A stretch of 64,000 bases of DNA, taken from CAWBRT01 sp963696525 (lineage in GTDB: Bacteria; Acidobacteriota; Terriglobia; Terriglobales; Acidobacteriaceae). The notes under the pieces were generated by a model. The model did not search any database. It worked only from the letters and a program-made list of their open reading frames with translations, and was not told where the DNA came from. The stretch covers positions 1,302,001 to 1,366,000 of the forward strand of contig CAVOKO010000009.1 of assembly GCA_963696525.1 (NCBI GenBank), given 5' to 3'. The translations under genes and the position numbers were made by a program. Positions 20,225 to 28,828 of this stretch are shown piece by piece (the first letter of the stretch is position 1; every line of letters begins with the position of its first letter).

Positions 20225-20900
20225 TCATTCGGCATTGATCACGGTCTCGAACAGCGCCAGGCACACGGTCGTAAACACCAGGTCGTAGACGGCCAGCAAC
20301 TGTATCCAGAAGCGCGGCGAGGCTTCGCCGGTGAGCACGGAGGTGGTGGCGTCGACCATCGCCAGCAGCGCTGGAATCGAAATCGGGAATAGGATCAGCG
20401 GCAGCATGATCTCGCGGCTGCGAGTACGAATCGAGATGGCGGCGAAGAACGTTCCGTTGACCACCAGCGCCCAGGTTCCCAGCAGCGCGATCACGAGCAA
20501 CTGATACACCGGTCCCGACCGATCGCAGATTATAAAAAACGATAAACAGCGGAGTCATCAGCGCCTCCAGCACGCTGACCAGAATAAAGTTGCCGACCGC
20601 CTTGGCCAAGAACAGCGAAACCGCGGGCGCCGGCGATACGCGATAGGCGTCCAGCACCTGGTTGCGCAGCTCGCGCGCCCAGGTCTGGTTGAGCGCAACC
20701 ACGGCGGCAAACAGGAACGCCACCCAGACCAATCCGCCGGCGATGCGGCGCGACTCCTCGGCCGTGGGATCAAAGCTGAAGCTGAAGATCACCACCACCA
20801 GCAGGGCAAAAAACAGCATGGAATTAACGGCGTCTTTGGCGCGCCATTCCAGGCGGAGATCTTTCGCCAAGGTGCGGCGCGCCACGGCCATCACGGTCAT
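20225..20900 (-). CDS. ccmB: Heme exporter permease CcmB, frameshifted
   Basis: Membrane subunit of the CcmAB ABC transporter. From the ATG at 20900, preceded by GGAAGG, it reads MTVMAVARRTLAKDLRLEWR followed by hydrophobic helices. VALNQTWARELRNQVLDAYR and PLFIVFYNLRSVG match the family. At about 20512 the frame shifts; removing one base gives RSVGPVYQLLVIALLGTW, and the remaining helices are intact. Corrected length 224 aa, normal for CcmB. It is in frame with ccmA without an intervening stop, so a CcmA-CcmB fusion is possible. Confidence 0.88.
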
Positions 20901-21788
20901 CGCTCGCCGCCTTCCAAAGGAGGTCGGGCAAGCGCCATCCTCGCCCTTGGCTTCATTTTGATTTTTATCATTTCGATTTTGATCGTTATCCTGATCCGGG
21001 CGATCCGTACTTTGGCTAAAGGGAAATTTCAGGTAGTCCGGCAAGCCGCGCTCGCGAGCCGCAAGCAGACCGGCGGAAAGCAGCAAAGCCTCGTCGGCCA
21101 CCGCCTCCAGCACGGCAGGCTGATGAGTAACTACGAAGATCGTCTTGCCGCCGTCGCGCATGTTTCCGAGCAGACGAGCCATCTCTCTGGCCGACTGCAC
21201 ATCGACGTTTGAGAATGGCTCGTCCAGCAGCAGCAGCTCCGGATCATGAACGATGGCGCGAGCCAGCGAAATCCTCTGCCGCATGCCCTGCGAATATTGT
21301 CCGACGCCTCGCTTCAACTGCGGATCAAGTCCTACGAGACGGATCGCCGCCTGGCAGCGCGCGTCGTCGTGTTGGCAAATGCCATAGAGAGCGGCAAAAT
21401 AGCGCAGGTTTTCGAGCGCATTCAGTTCATCGTAGAGCAGAGGAGCATGCCCCATGTAGCCGACGCGCGAAGCGACTTCGCGCAAGTCGGTCGCACCCAA
21501 TATCGAAAGCGAACCGCGAGTCGGCTTCAGCAAGCCGGCCATGATACGCAAGAGCGTGGACTTGCCGGCGCCATTCTCGCCCAGGATCAGATACAGCCTG
21601 CCCGCCTCAAATTCAGCCGTAATCCCGCGCAGGGCTGCAAACCTGCCGAAATGGCAAACAATGCCTTGCAGCGACACCACTGGCCGGGCATTCGCCGGGC
21701 TCGGCTGGGACGGGTTGACAGAGACGCCCAAGCCCGCGTCGGTGGGCGCGCAACTGCCGGCGGAGGGCATCGAGGCTGAAGATCTCAC
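20901..21788 (-). CDS. ccmA: Heme exporter ATP-binding protein CcmA, in frame with ccmB
   Basis: Cytoplasmic ATPase of CcmAB, which drives release of holo-CcmE. The GTG start at 21788 overlaps the ccmE stop (GTGA). Walker A GENGAGKST is at residues 70-77, the signature is YSQGMRQRISLARA, Walker B is LLLLDEPFSNVD, and the switch His is in VVTHQP. After PDYLKFPFSQ comes a charged low-complexity linker rich in Asp, Asn, Gln and Lys (about residues 250-285). It reads without a stop into CcmB, whose own Met would be residue 297. Either a real fusion or a missing stop caused by an indel. Confidence 0.92.
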
Positions 21789-22252
21789 TGCGAAAGATTA
21801 GCAGAACCGGCTTGTGCTTTTTCGGTGGTCCCTGCCTGGGCGCTGCCAGACCCCGGCTTGGGGGCATACTTCGAAGCACACTTGGCCTGGAGTTTGTTGG
21901 CATGAAATACGCCGTCGCGCCCATACGTGCCCTCGGCCAACGCCTGGGAATCGTCTTTGAAGGTGTCGGGAGGCGCTTCGGTGCCGTTGTAAACCACCGG
22001 CAGCAAGCGTCCCTCTTCCCGCAAAGCGAATTGAACGCGCGTGCCCTGGCGCTGGATCGAACCGGCTTCCACGTTCCCGGCAACCCGCAAACGCTTGCCG
22101 TAAGCGCTGTCGCCCATGGTATTCAGCTCCTTCAGCGTGACGTAGTAGCTTTTGCTCTCCTGTACGCCGGTATAGGCCAGGTATCCGAGCCCCAGCACGA
22201 TGATCGCGATCACGGTTCCGAATTGAACGTACTTACGCCGGCGAGAGTACAT
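21785..22252 (-). CDS. ccmE: Heme chaperone CcmE, CxxxY type
   Basis: Periplasmic membrane-anchored heme chaperone, 155 aa from the ATG at 22252. One membrane helix (FGTVIAIIVLGLGYLAYTG) is followed by the OB-fold (LRVAGNVEAGSIQ; RLLPVVYNGTEAPPDTFKD; DGVFHANKLQAKCASKYAP). The heme-binding position is Cys125 with Tyr129, i.e. CxxxY instead of the usual HxxxY. This variant is known from some sulfate reducers and archaea. The C-tail is Ala/Ser/Gly-rich. It is first in the minus-strand ccm cluster. The Shine-Dalgarno before the ATG is weak, and an in-frame GTG at 22339 is the alternative. Confidence 0.88.
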   Translation of the reverse strand: MYSRRRKYVQFGTVIAIIVLGLGYLAYTGVQESKSYYVTLKELNTMGDSAYGKRLRVAGNVEAGSIQRQGTRVQFALREEGRLLPVVYNGTEAPPDTFKDDSQALAEGTYGRDGVFHANKLQAKCASKYAPKPGSGSAQAGTTEKAQAGSANLSQ

Positions 22253-22416
22253 ACAAGAGAAGGGATGCTGAAGCCCATGGCCGGGGATGCGAAAAATGAG
22301 GCGGAAAATGATACGGAAAATATCGCCCTGGCCACCCACCCGGTCCTAAACAAGTTATGCCCTCTGGAGTATCTGGTCAAATTTTGAAGCGGAAGCTCTG
22401 CAGGCGGAGCGAGAAC

Positions 22417-22470
22417 TACCCCACGCCAGACCAAGAGTACGTTACGCCAAAAAAGGCGCGAGGTGGGGCA
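22417..22470. repeat. Palindromic intergenic element, family 1 copy B
   Basis: Begins CTACCCCACGCC (CCCCAC at 22419-22424) and ends GGTGGGGCAC (22462-22471), with a partly paired interior (GGCGCG near 22455-22460). Same outer ends as the elements at 2.7, 24.6 and 33.1 kb. It lies between ccmE and thiC. Confidence 0.62.
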
Positions 22471-22577
22471 CTGTCGCCACTTGGACGGGGGAGCTATGTC
22501 ATTAATTGTCTGGAATTGTTTGGGCCGGCTGGGGTTAGCCACGGCTGCGACGGCGATAGACGAGGCCTGTTGGGGCG

Positions 22578-22583
22578 TATAAT
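22578..22583 (+). promoter_or_regulatory. Candidate -10 box for thiC
   Basis: A perfect TATAAT lies 33 bases before the thiC ATG, followed by AGGGAGA at 22604-22610 as a loosely spaced ribosome site. No good -35 is seen. No TPP riboswitch was recognised, although thiC is often controlled by one. Confidence 0.35.
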
Positions 22584-22615
22584 AGTGCTTTCCAGCCAAG
22601 GGAGAATTTTGCTTT

Positions 22616-24106
22616 ATGACTACGAATGGTAGCGACAACGGGAACCAGGACGGTAAGGGTATCCCCGGCGTTGGAATCCCCAAATTGCGGGCGGAGTGGA
22701 TCGCCAGGCGCCGGGCGGAGGCTGCCCGCGGCGGCGACGACAACATGTCGCAGATGCATTTTGCGCGTAAGGGGCTGGTGACGGAAGAGATGATGTATGT
22801 GGCCGAGCGCGAGAAGCTTACGCCGGAGGCGGTGCGCTCCGAAGTTGCCTCGGGCAGTTTAATCATCCCGGCGAACATCAATCATCCTGAAGTCGAGCCC
22901 ATGGCGATCGGGGTTGCCGCGCTGTGCAAGATCAACTCCAACATCGGAAATTCGGCGGTCAGCTCCAACGTCGAAGAGGAGCTGAAGAAACTGCACACCT
23001 CGGTACACTACGGCGCCGATACGGTGATGGATCTGTCGACCGGCGGCGAAATCAACGATATTCGCGAGGCCATTCTGCGCCACTCGCCGATTCCGGTTGG
23101 CACCGTGCCGATTTACGAAGCCGTGGCCAGGGTGCGCCGCATCGAGGACTTGACGCCGCAGATCATGCTCGAGGTCATCGAAGAGCAAGCCGCCCAGGGC
23201 GTGGATTACATGACAATCCATGCCGGTCTGCTGATTCAATACGTTCCCATGGTAGCCAAGCGCATCACCGGGATCGTCAGCCGCGGCGGCGCCATCCTGG
23301 CGCAGTGGATGACCCATCACCACAAACAGAATTTCCTCTACGAGCACTTCGACGAAATCACCAAAATCATGGCGAAGTACGACGTCTGCTACTCGCTCGG
23401 CGACGGCCTGCGTCCAGGCTGCATTGCCGACGCCAGCGACGAGGCGCAGTTCGCGGAATTGAAGACGCTGGGCGAGCTGACCAAGATCGCCTGGAAGCGT
23501 GACGTGCAGGTGATGATCGAGGGACCCGGCCACGTTCCCATCGACAAGATCAAGGAGCAGGTGGACAAGGAAGTGGAGTGGTGCGATGGCGCTCCGTTCT
23601 ATACCCTCGGACCGCTGGTGACGGATATCGCACCCGGTTATGACCACATTACATCGGCAATTGGAGCGGCCATGATCGGCTGGTATGGCGCCGCCATGCT
23701 GTGCTACGTCACCCCGAAGGAGCACCTCGGACTGCCCAACGACAAGGACGTGAAGGACGGCATCATCGCTTACAAGATCGCCGCTCACGCCGCCGACCTG
23801 GCACGGCATCGGCCCGGAGTGCAGGATCGCGATAACGCCATCAGCCACGCGCGTTACAGCTTCGACTGGGAGAAGCAATTCGAGCTTTCACTCGATCCCG
23901 AAACCGCGCGCGCCATGCACGACGAGACCCTGCCCGACAAGTTTTACAAGGAAGCGTCGTTCTGCTCGATGTGCGGACCGAAGTTCTGCTCGATGAATTA
24001 CTCCGCCAAGATCGACGAGTACAACCGCAATGTGTTGGGCTTGGAAAAAAAGGATTACAGCGAACTGGCTAACCAAGTAGCCAGCAAACTCGTCCACTTA
24101 AAATAA
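22616..24106 (+). CDS. thiC: Phosphomethylpyrimidine synthase (HMP-P synthase) ThiC
   Basis: Radical-SAM enzyme that converts aminoimidazole ribotide to HMP-phosphate for thiamine synthesis. 496 aa, of the shorter type without the long N-terminal extension of E. coli ThiC. Conserved stretches include NINHPEVEPMAIG, SNVEEELKKL, DTVMDLSTGG, HAGLL, SRGGAILAQWM, SLGDGLRPGC and GPGHVPIDKI. The iron-sulfur ligands are the three cysteines in CSMCGPKFC (about residues 450-458). No other thi gene is adjacent, and a strong terminator follows, so it is monocistronic. Confidence 0.98.
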   Translation: MTTNGSDNGNQDGKGIPGVGIPKLRAEWIARRRAEAARGGDDNMSQMHFARKGLVTEEMMYVAEREKLTPEAVRSEVASGSLIIPANINHPEVEPMAIGVAALCKINSNIGNSAVSSNVEEELKKLHTSVHYGADTVMDLSTGGEINDIREAILRHSPIPVGTVPIYEAVARVRRIEDLTPQIMLEVIEEQAAQGVDYMTIHAGLLIQYVPMVAKRITGIVSRGGAILAQWMTHHHKQNFLYEHFDEITKIMAKYDVCYSLGDGLRPGCIADASDEAQFAELKTLGELTKIAWKRDVQVMIEGPGHVPIDKIKEQVDKEVEWCDGAPFYTLGPLVTDIAPGYDHITSAIGAAMIGWYGAAMLCYVTPKEHLGLPNDKDVKDGIIAYKIAAHAADLARHRPGVQDRDNAISHARYSFDWEKQFELSLDPETARAMHDETLPDKFYKEASFCSMCGPKFCSMNYSAKIDEYNRNVLGLEKKDYSELANQVASKLVHLK

Positions 24107-24131
24107 GCAGACACCTCGAAGCTGGAAGTCG

Positions 24132-24157
24132 GCCGCGCGGCGATGCGCGGCTTTTTT
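24132..24157 (+). terminator. Rho-independent terminator after thiC
   Basis: GCCGCGC (24132-24138) pairs with GCGCGGC (24145-24151) around a six-base loop, then TTTTTT. It sits about 25 bases after the thiC stop. Confidence 0.93.
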
Positions 24158-24181
24158 ATTGGCATCGGAAGAGCGCAGCCT

Positions 24182-24385
24182 TCAATGCATGTCGGCGAAG
24201 TCCATGCCGTCAGCGTACTGCAAACCGGCGATCTGCGACGCCCTGAATTGTACTTCCAGATAGGCCCGCATTAATTCGATGTGCATCAACTCCCTCTGCT
24301 GCGGCGTCAGGCAGTCGATGCGCGCTTTGTCCAGTGCCAGGTAGCGGTCATGCGCCTCAACGAATTTGTTCATCTCTTTCAGCAT
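24182..24385 (-). CDS. Small hypothetical helical protein
   Basis: 67 aa (or 63 from the second ATG, which has AAAGAG before it). The sequence is predominantly helical and charged (KFVEAHDRYLALDKARIDCLT; PQQRELMHIELMRAYLEVQF), with no signal peptide or membrane segment. The amino-acid mix and lack of an overlapping gene suggest a real cytoplasmic protein. I do not recognise the family. It converges on thiC from the other side of the terminator. Confidence 0.5.
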   Translation of the reverse strand: MLKEMNKFVEAHDRYLALDKARIDCLTPQQRELMHIELMRAYLEVQFRASQIAGLQYADGMDFADMH

Positions 24386-24798
24386 GGCGTTATTCTCTAC
24401 CCGGGCCGCGGCGTGAGAATAGGCATAACTACCTAAACACTTAGATCATCTACTCCTGAGTTTCTGGATCAACTGTGGAAAGGTTCGGCCGCGAGTGGCC
24501 GGCGAAGCATTCGCATGCCACTTGATGGAACGAGCGTGCTTAGTTGAGCGAGTCAAGGCAGGGCGAGAGAAATCATGCTAGCCCATCCAAGCCCATCCAA
24601 AGAAACTACCCCAGGTTAGCGCCGAACAACGCGGCGCGGAACCTGGGGCACCCGCGCAGCGTATGCATGGGATTGTCATTGGCATCGTTTAGCTCGAAGC
24701 CTCTTTTCCTCCAGAAACAGCAGATCCTTCGGTCCGCTCAGGATGACACTCGTGAAGTGGCTTAGTTATTGGCGAATTTCTGAGCCGCGAAACCAGCC
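24386..24798. other. Intergenic region with small repeats
   Basis: About 410 bp without a supported gene. It holds a tandem duplication (GCCCATCCAA twice, 24581-24600), the family 1 palindrome copy C, and, at about 24720-24755, an AGATCCTTCGG...TCAGGATGAC segment of the kind often dispersed in bacterial genomes (only one copy seen here). Confidence 0.5.
24607..24651. repeat. Palindromic intergenic element, family 1 copy C
   Basis: CCCCAGGTT (24609-24617) pairs perfectly with AACCTGGGG (24640-24648), with an inner CGCCG/CGGCG pairing. This is the best-formed copy: outer ends CTACCCCAGG and CCTGGGGCAC, matching the elements at 2.7, 22.4 and 33.1 kb. Confidence 0.75.
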
Positions 24799-26991
24799 CT
24801 AGCGGAAGATGGCGAGTGCGTCGGCGGCGCGGTCGAGCGCCTGGGTGAGCCGCTTGAGTTGCCGTTCGATCTCCGGCAGATCGCCACGGTCGATGGCATC
24901 GTTGACGCCCGGAAGCGTGATGGCCTGATAGCCGCTGTACTCTCCAGGCGCGTAAATAGCGTGCTTGTACCACGCACGGCCCGGCAGTCCTTCGGGCAGA
25001 AGCAGAGCGCGCTCGGCCGACAGCAAGCGTTTGTTGAGCGCCACGGCGTCGCCCCTGGGCTGCTCTGAAGCGGCTTTGATGGCCTTTGCGGATGCCATGA
25101 ACTTGGTGGTTGCCTGGAACGCGGGCGCAAAATCGGGCTGCCTGTCCCTGGCCTGGGTGCTGGTCTTGCGCTTTGCGGCTTCCAGGTAGCTCTTGATCTC
25201 GACCGCGTATTCTTCGTAATCGAAAGGCAGCACATCCGCCTGGCCCATGCGCAGAATCTCGAGGCCGAAGATACGCGCCATCTGCTGCTCGTAAGCGAAG
25301 GTTGGGTCGACGTACTGCTTAAACCAAGCCAGGTTGTCGAAGACGGAATGATAGACGCCGTTCGGACCAGCCGAACCGATGTCGGTCGCCGGCACGCCCA
25401 GATGCTGAAGAAAAGCAGTGTAGTCCGATCCGCTGCCCAGCTCGCCGACCAGGATGTCCGCTCCCGCATTTCCGGCGCGTCGGGAAGCGGCGGAGACTTC
25501 GGGGCTCTCCGTCTGGTAGGTGTGCCAGATGGCCTGCGAACTTTTCCAGGCGTCGTAAACCGTGCCGCCGGCGGGGCTGGGCACGGCACGGCTGATTTCC
25601 AGCAGAAAATTTTTGAGACTCGGCACCGTCGACGCGCCAAAGTTCGGACCGGAAACGCCGATGTCCATGTTGAAGTAGGCGGCGGCGTTGCGCAACTCGG
25701 CGGCATACTGCTCGGCGTATTCGGTGGAGCCGATCAGGCCTTGCTCTTCGGCGTCCCAACTGGCAAGAACCAGGGTGCGCCGGGGACGCCATCCGGTCTT
25801 CAGCAATTCACCGATTCCGTGCACGGCTTCCAGCATGGCCGCCGTGCCGCTACCCGGATCGGCTGCGCCAAACACCCAGGCATCGCGGTGATTGCCGGCA
25901 ATCACCCACTGCTCCGGATACTGCGTTCCCGAAAGGGTGCCAATCACGTTCCAGATGGTGCGCAGCCGATAATCCTGCACCAGGTGCAAGCGGACCTTAT
26001 TCGGTCCGGGGCCGAGGTGATAGGTAAACGGCAGTGCGCCTTGCCACTCGCGCGGGGAATCGGGCCCGGCAAGTGCGCGCAGGATCGGCGAGGCATCGCC
26101 TGAGGAAAGCGGCGTCGTCGGAACGGCCGGAAGATTCTGTGCCTGTTCCGGCGGAATTCGCGCGGAATCGGGAAGCGTGGGAAGCGAAGCCACGCCGGGC
26201 GTCGTCGGATCTCCCGGATACTTGAACATGAGTTCGATCGAGCCGCGCTGCACTGCCGTCTCGGGTCGATACGGGCCCCTGGGATAGGGATCGCCCTGGA
26301 AATACCCATCGTCCATCGGGTCGGAATAAATAATGACCCCAGCCGCTCCGTTCTTCTGAGCAACCATCGACTTGACGCCGCGGAAATTCTTGCCGTAGCG
26401 CACCAAGGCGATCTTGCCTTTTACAACAATGCCCATGGCTTCGAGCCGCTTGAAATCCTCGGGCCGTCCATAGTTGGCATAGACCACTTCGGCTTCGACG
26501 TCGCCGGAAGGCGAGCCGCCCATGAAGGGCACCATGATGCGCGGGTCATCCTGAAAGGGATCTCCATCCACCTGCTCGCGGCTGGGTCCAATCCGCTTGA
26601 TTCCCTCGGGTGTAATCATCTCCACACGGATCTCCAGCGGATAGTTGAACCAAACTTTGTACTCTTCGATCCGTGTCTGGAGACCGGCCTCGCGAAATTT
26701 CTGGGCCACATACTCGGCCGTCTTACGGTCCTCTTCGCCGCCGGCGATATGAGGCGCGGAGCACAAGACCCGCATGTGCTCCTCGGCAAGCTGCGGGCTG
26801 GGAACGGCGAGGAACTGCTTTTCGAGTTGAAGCTCGGCGGAGGAATTGCGGAAGCCGGTGATCGCGTTCGCCGCGCCGCCGGACGCCTTTACAACCTGGG
26901 CGAAGCACGCCAGCGGCAGCAAAGCGCACAGCAGCGCACCTACCCGTAAATGTCGTTGTCTGGCGGCTCGCATGCGCACCACCGCGTCCAT
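24799..26991 (-). CDS. M28 family metallopeptidase (glutamate carboxypeptidase II-like)
   Basis: Exported zinc aminopeptidase/carboxypeptidase, 730 aa. A signal peptide (HLRVGALLCALLPLACFAQ) is followed by a protease-associated domain (GIVVKGKIALVRYGKNFRG; GAAGVIIYSDPMDDG). In the M28 catalytic domain the zinc ligands lie in GNHRDAWVFGAADPGSG (about residues 364-380) and WDAEEQGLIGS (about 408-418), and further ligands in SGSDYTAFLQHLGVP. The C-terminal transferrin-receptor-like dimerisation domain ends IERQLKRLTQALDRAADAL. This NAALADase architecture is common in Acidobacteria and suggests breakdown of acidic peptides in the periplasm. No operon partner. Confidence 0.94.
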   Translation of the reverse strand: MDAVVRMRAARQRHLRVGALLCALLPLACFAQVVKASGGAANAITGFRNSSAELQLEKQFLAVPSPQLAEEHMRVLCSAPHIAGGEEDRKTAEYVAQKFREAGLQTRIEEYKVWFNYPLEIRVEMITPEGIKRIGPSREQVDGDPFQDDPRIMVPFMGGSPSGDVEAEVVYANYGRPEDFKRLEAMGIVVKGKIALVRYGKNFRGVKSMVAQKNGAAGVIIYSDPMDDGYFQGDPYPRGPYRPETAVQRGSIELMFKYPGDPTTPGVASLPTLPDSARIPPEQAQNLPAVPTTPLSSGDASPILRALAGPDSPREWQGALPFTYHLGPGPNKVRLHLVQDYRLRTIWNVIGTLSGTQYPEQWVIAGNHRDAWVFGAADPGSGTAAMLEAVHGIGELLKTGWRPRRTLVLASWDAEEQGLIGSTEYAEQYAAELRNAAAYFNMDIGVSGPNFGASTVPSLKNFLLEISRAVPSPAGGTVYDAWKSSQAIWHTYQTESPEVSAASRRAGNAGADILVGELGSGSDYTAFLQHLGVPATDIGSAGPNGVYHSVFDNLAWFKQYVDPTFAYEQQMARIFGLEILRMGQADVLPFDYEEYAVEIKSYLEAAKRKTSTQARDRQPDFAPAFQATTKFMASAKAIKAASEQPRGDAVALNKRLLSAERALLLPEGLPGRAWYKHAIYAPGEYSGYQAITLPGVNDAIDRGDLPEIERQLKRLTQALDRAADALAIFR

Positions 26992-27247
26992 GCTTAACGT
27001 TTATGCTTTGAAGTTCATGCCGAATCAGGGCCCGGCGTGAGGTAACGCCCAGATTACACGAACTCCGCTTGGTCTTGAACTGCTTTAGCTTAGGATGGAG
27101 TAACCAAGGTAACCGCAGAAGGGCTGCTCGGCTGGAATTTGGCCGAGTGCTTGGAAGGTAGCCCACATTTGCCAACGGAAGGTACCAGGCCCGCAGAAAT
27201 ATTTCTTGCGGATACACCTTCAGCAATCCGGTCTGCGAAGCGGCTTT

Positions 27248-28168
27248 TCACGCGGCCGTCAGGTGCGGCTTCGCCTCGGCCTTGGTTAGCAGCCCATGGG
27301 GCGCCGACTTGGCTTCGAGAAACGCTTTCAGTGCCGGGAGAGCCGCGCGCATGGCTCTTTCGCCGCTGGCGATCAGTTCGGCGGAGCGGTCAAAGCCGTC
27401 ATAAGAGAAACCGTCGACATCCGGTTCGAGCACCAGATCGGTGTCTTTCCTCCACTGCGCGCTCATCCGCGCCTGCGCAATCGAGAAACACTGTCCAATG
27501 ACGTCGAACAGATGGCGAGGCCCGCGCAATTGCACCCAGTGCGCGTTCAGGTAAATGCCGATCACGTAATCGGCGCCCATCTCGCGCACCGGAGAACTGG
27601 GCACGGCATGTCCGAGCATTCCGTCCACCAGCCAACGGCCGTCTATCCGTACGGGCGCGAACATTCCCGGATAGGCGCAACTGGCGCGCACCGGATCGCA
27701 AATCGGTCCGCTTTGGTAAACCACCGGCTCCCCGGTGACGAAATCGGTTGCCGCCACCGCCAGAGGGATCTTCAGCTCCTCGAAGGTCTTCACCCTCACC
27801 ACCCGTGGCAGGAACTCCTGCATGCGGTCGTTGTTGCAGATGCCGTAGCGCGACAGCGTCCAGCGGGCGAAGTCGCGGAAACGAACCATCTTGGCAATCT
27901 CTTCGAGCTCCCTGGCCGAGACTCCGCTGCAAAATGCCGCGGCGATTACCGAGCCCACACTGGTTCCGGCCATATAGTCGATGGCGATGTTTTCTTCTTC
28001 GAGAACCTTCAGAACGCCCACGTGAGACAGGCCGCGAGCAAAGCCGCCACCGAGCGCAATGCCAAGTTTCGGCTTTTTGGGAGGAGGCGAACCGGGTTTG
28101 GAGGAAGCTCTCGCCAACTCATGGGAAAATGCCTTTGCCGATCGGACAAGCCGTTGCAGATAAGTCAC
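27248..28168 (-). CDS. Patatin-like phospholipase (RssA/NTE group)
   Basis: Ser-Asp dyad acyl hydrolase, 306 aa. The oxyanion loop GGGFARG is at residues 40-46, the nucleophile Ser70 is in GTSVG, and the Asp is in VDGMLG near residue 180. That motif has Met-Leu in place of the more usual D-G-G/A. SCAYPGMFAPVRIDGRWLVD is typical of the RssA-like cytoplasmic group. There is no signal peptide; a basic, Pro-rich N-terminus precedes the domain. The start is a GTG at 28168. The physiological lipid is unknown. Divergent from the NUDIX gene. Confidence 0.92.
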   Translation of the reverse strand: MTYLQRLVRSAKAFSHELARASSKPGSPPPKKPKLGIALGGGFARGLSHVGVLKVLEEENIAIDYMAGTSVGSVIAAAFCSGVSARELEEIAKMVRFRDFARWTLSRYGICNNDRMQEFLPRVVRVKTFEELKIPLAVAATDFVTGEPVVYQSGPICDPVRASCAYPGMFAPVRIDGRWLVDGMLGHAVPSSPVREMGADYVIGIYLNAHWVQLRGPRHLFDVIGQCFSIAQARMSAQWRKDTDLVLEPDVDGFSYDGFDRSAELIASGERAMRAALPALKAFLEAKSAPHGLLTKAEAKPHLTAA

Positions 28169-28303
28169 CTTTGCACCCCACAGGCGCTGCTCAGTTGGTT
28201 AAGATGCACAGCAACTCACCCCCGGATGCACAAAAACTCGAAAACAGGGGCTAGTACCGCTTGCCTCAGCGCGCGCAAACTGCGAAGATTCAGCAGAGAG
28301 CCC

Positions 28304-28828
28304 GTGAGCGAAATTCCGCCGACGTCCAGAAGATCTGTTCGTGAGGTTTCCGCTGGTGGCGTAGTGTTGCGCCGCATGCGCGGGCAATGGCACGTGGCTG
28401 CCATCGAACCCAATATCGTGAACGCCGACAGCGTCACCCGCAGCGCCGTCAAAACCCGCCGCCGTCCGGCTATCCTCGCCCTTCCCAAGGGAGCCGTCGA
28501 TAAAGGCGAAACCCCGCAGCAGAGCGCCGTACGGGAGGTGCTGGAGGAAACCGGGGTGATGGTGCAGGCGATCGATAAGCTGACCGACATCAAGTATTTT
28601 TACGTGCGCTCCTGGGGCGGGCGTGAACGCGTCTTCAAGTCTGTAAGCTTTTTCCTCTTCCGCTACGCCTCGGGCCGGCTGGGAGATATTCAACCCGCCA
28701 TGCGTAAAGAGGTGCGGCGGGCAGTCTGGCTGCCTTTGGAGCTGGCCAGCCAGAAACTCACCTATCCGGGTGAACGGCAAGTAGCGCAGATAGCCCGCAA
28801 GTACGTCCGGGCACATCCGGAACTCTGA
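28304..28828 (+). CDS. NUDIX hydrolase
   Basis: 174 aa pyrophosphohydrolase. The GTG at 28304 is chosen because CAGAGAG lies five bases upstream and the family-typical SVREVSAGGVVLRRM follows; an in-frame ATG at 28226 would add 26 residues. The Nudix box is complete from GAVDKGE to REVLEETGV (about residues 62-85), with all catalytic Glu and Arg positions. The insert IVNADSVTRSAVKTRRR and the basic C-terminus are reminiscent of diphosphoinositol or Ap4A-type Nudix enzymes, but the substrate is not determinable. Confidence 0.92.
   Translation: MSEIPPTSRRSVREVSAGGVVLRRMRGQWHVAAIEPNIVNADSVTRSAVKTRRRPAILALPKGAVDKGETPQQSAVREVLEETGVMVQAIDKLTDIKYFYVRSWGGRERVFKSVSFFLFRYASGRLGDIQPAMRKEVRRAVWLPLELASQKLTYPGERQVAQIARKYVRAHPEL

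Noticed and set aside
22480..22615. TPP riboswitch before thiC
   Set aside because: The expected CTGAGA and ACCTGAT elements were not found; only a -10-like box is seen.
28180..28255. tRNA-like sequence (GCTCAGTTGGTTA resembles a D-arm)
   Set aside because: The following bases do not close a D-stem, and no anticodon arm or T-arm with GGTTCRA follows; it lies at the patatin gene start.
27296..28303. Long N-terminal extension of the NUDIX protein
   Set aside because: It is antisense to the patatin gene; the GTG at 28304 with a good ribosome site is the natural start.
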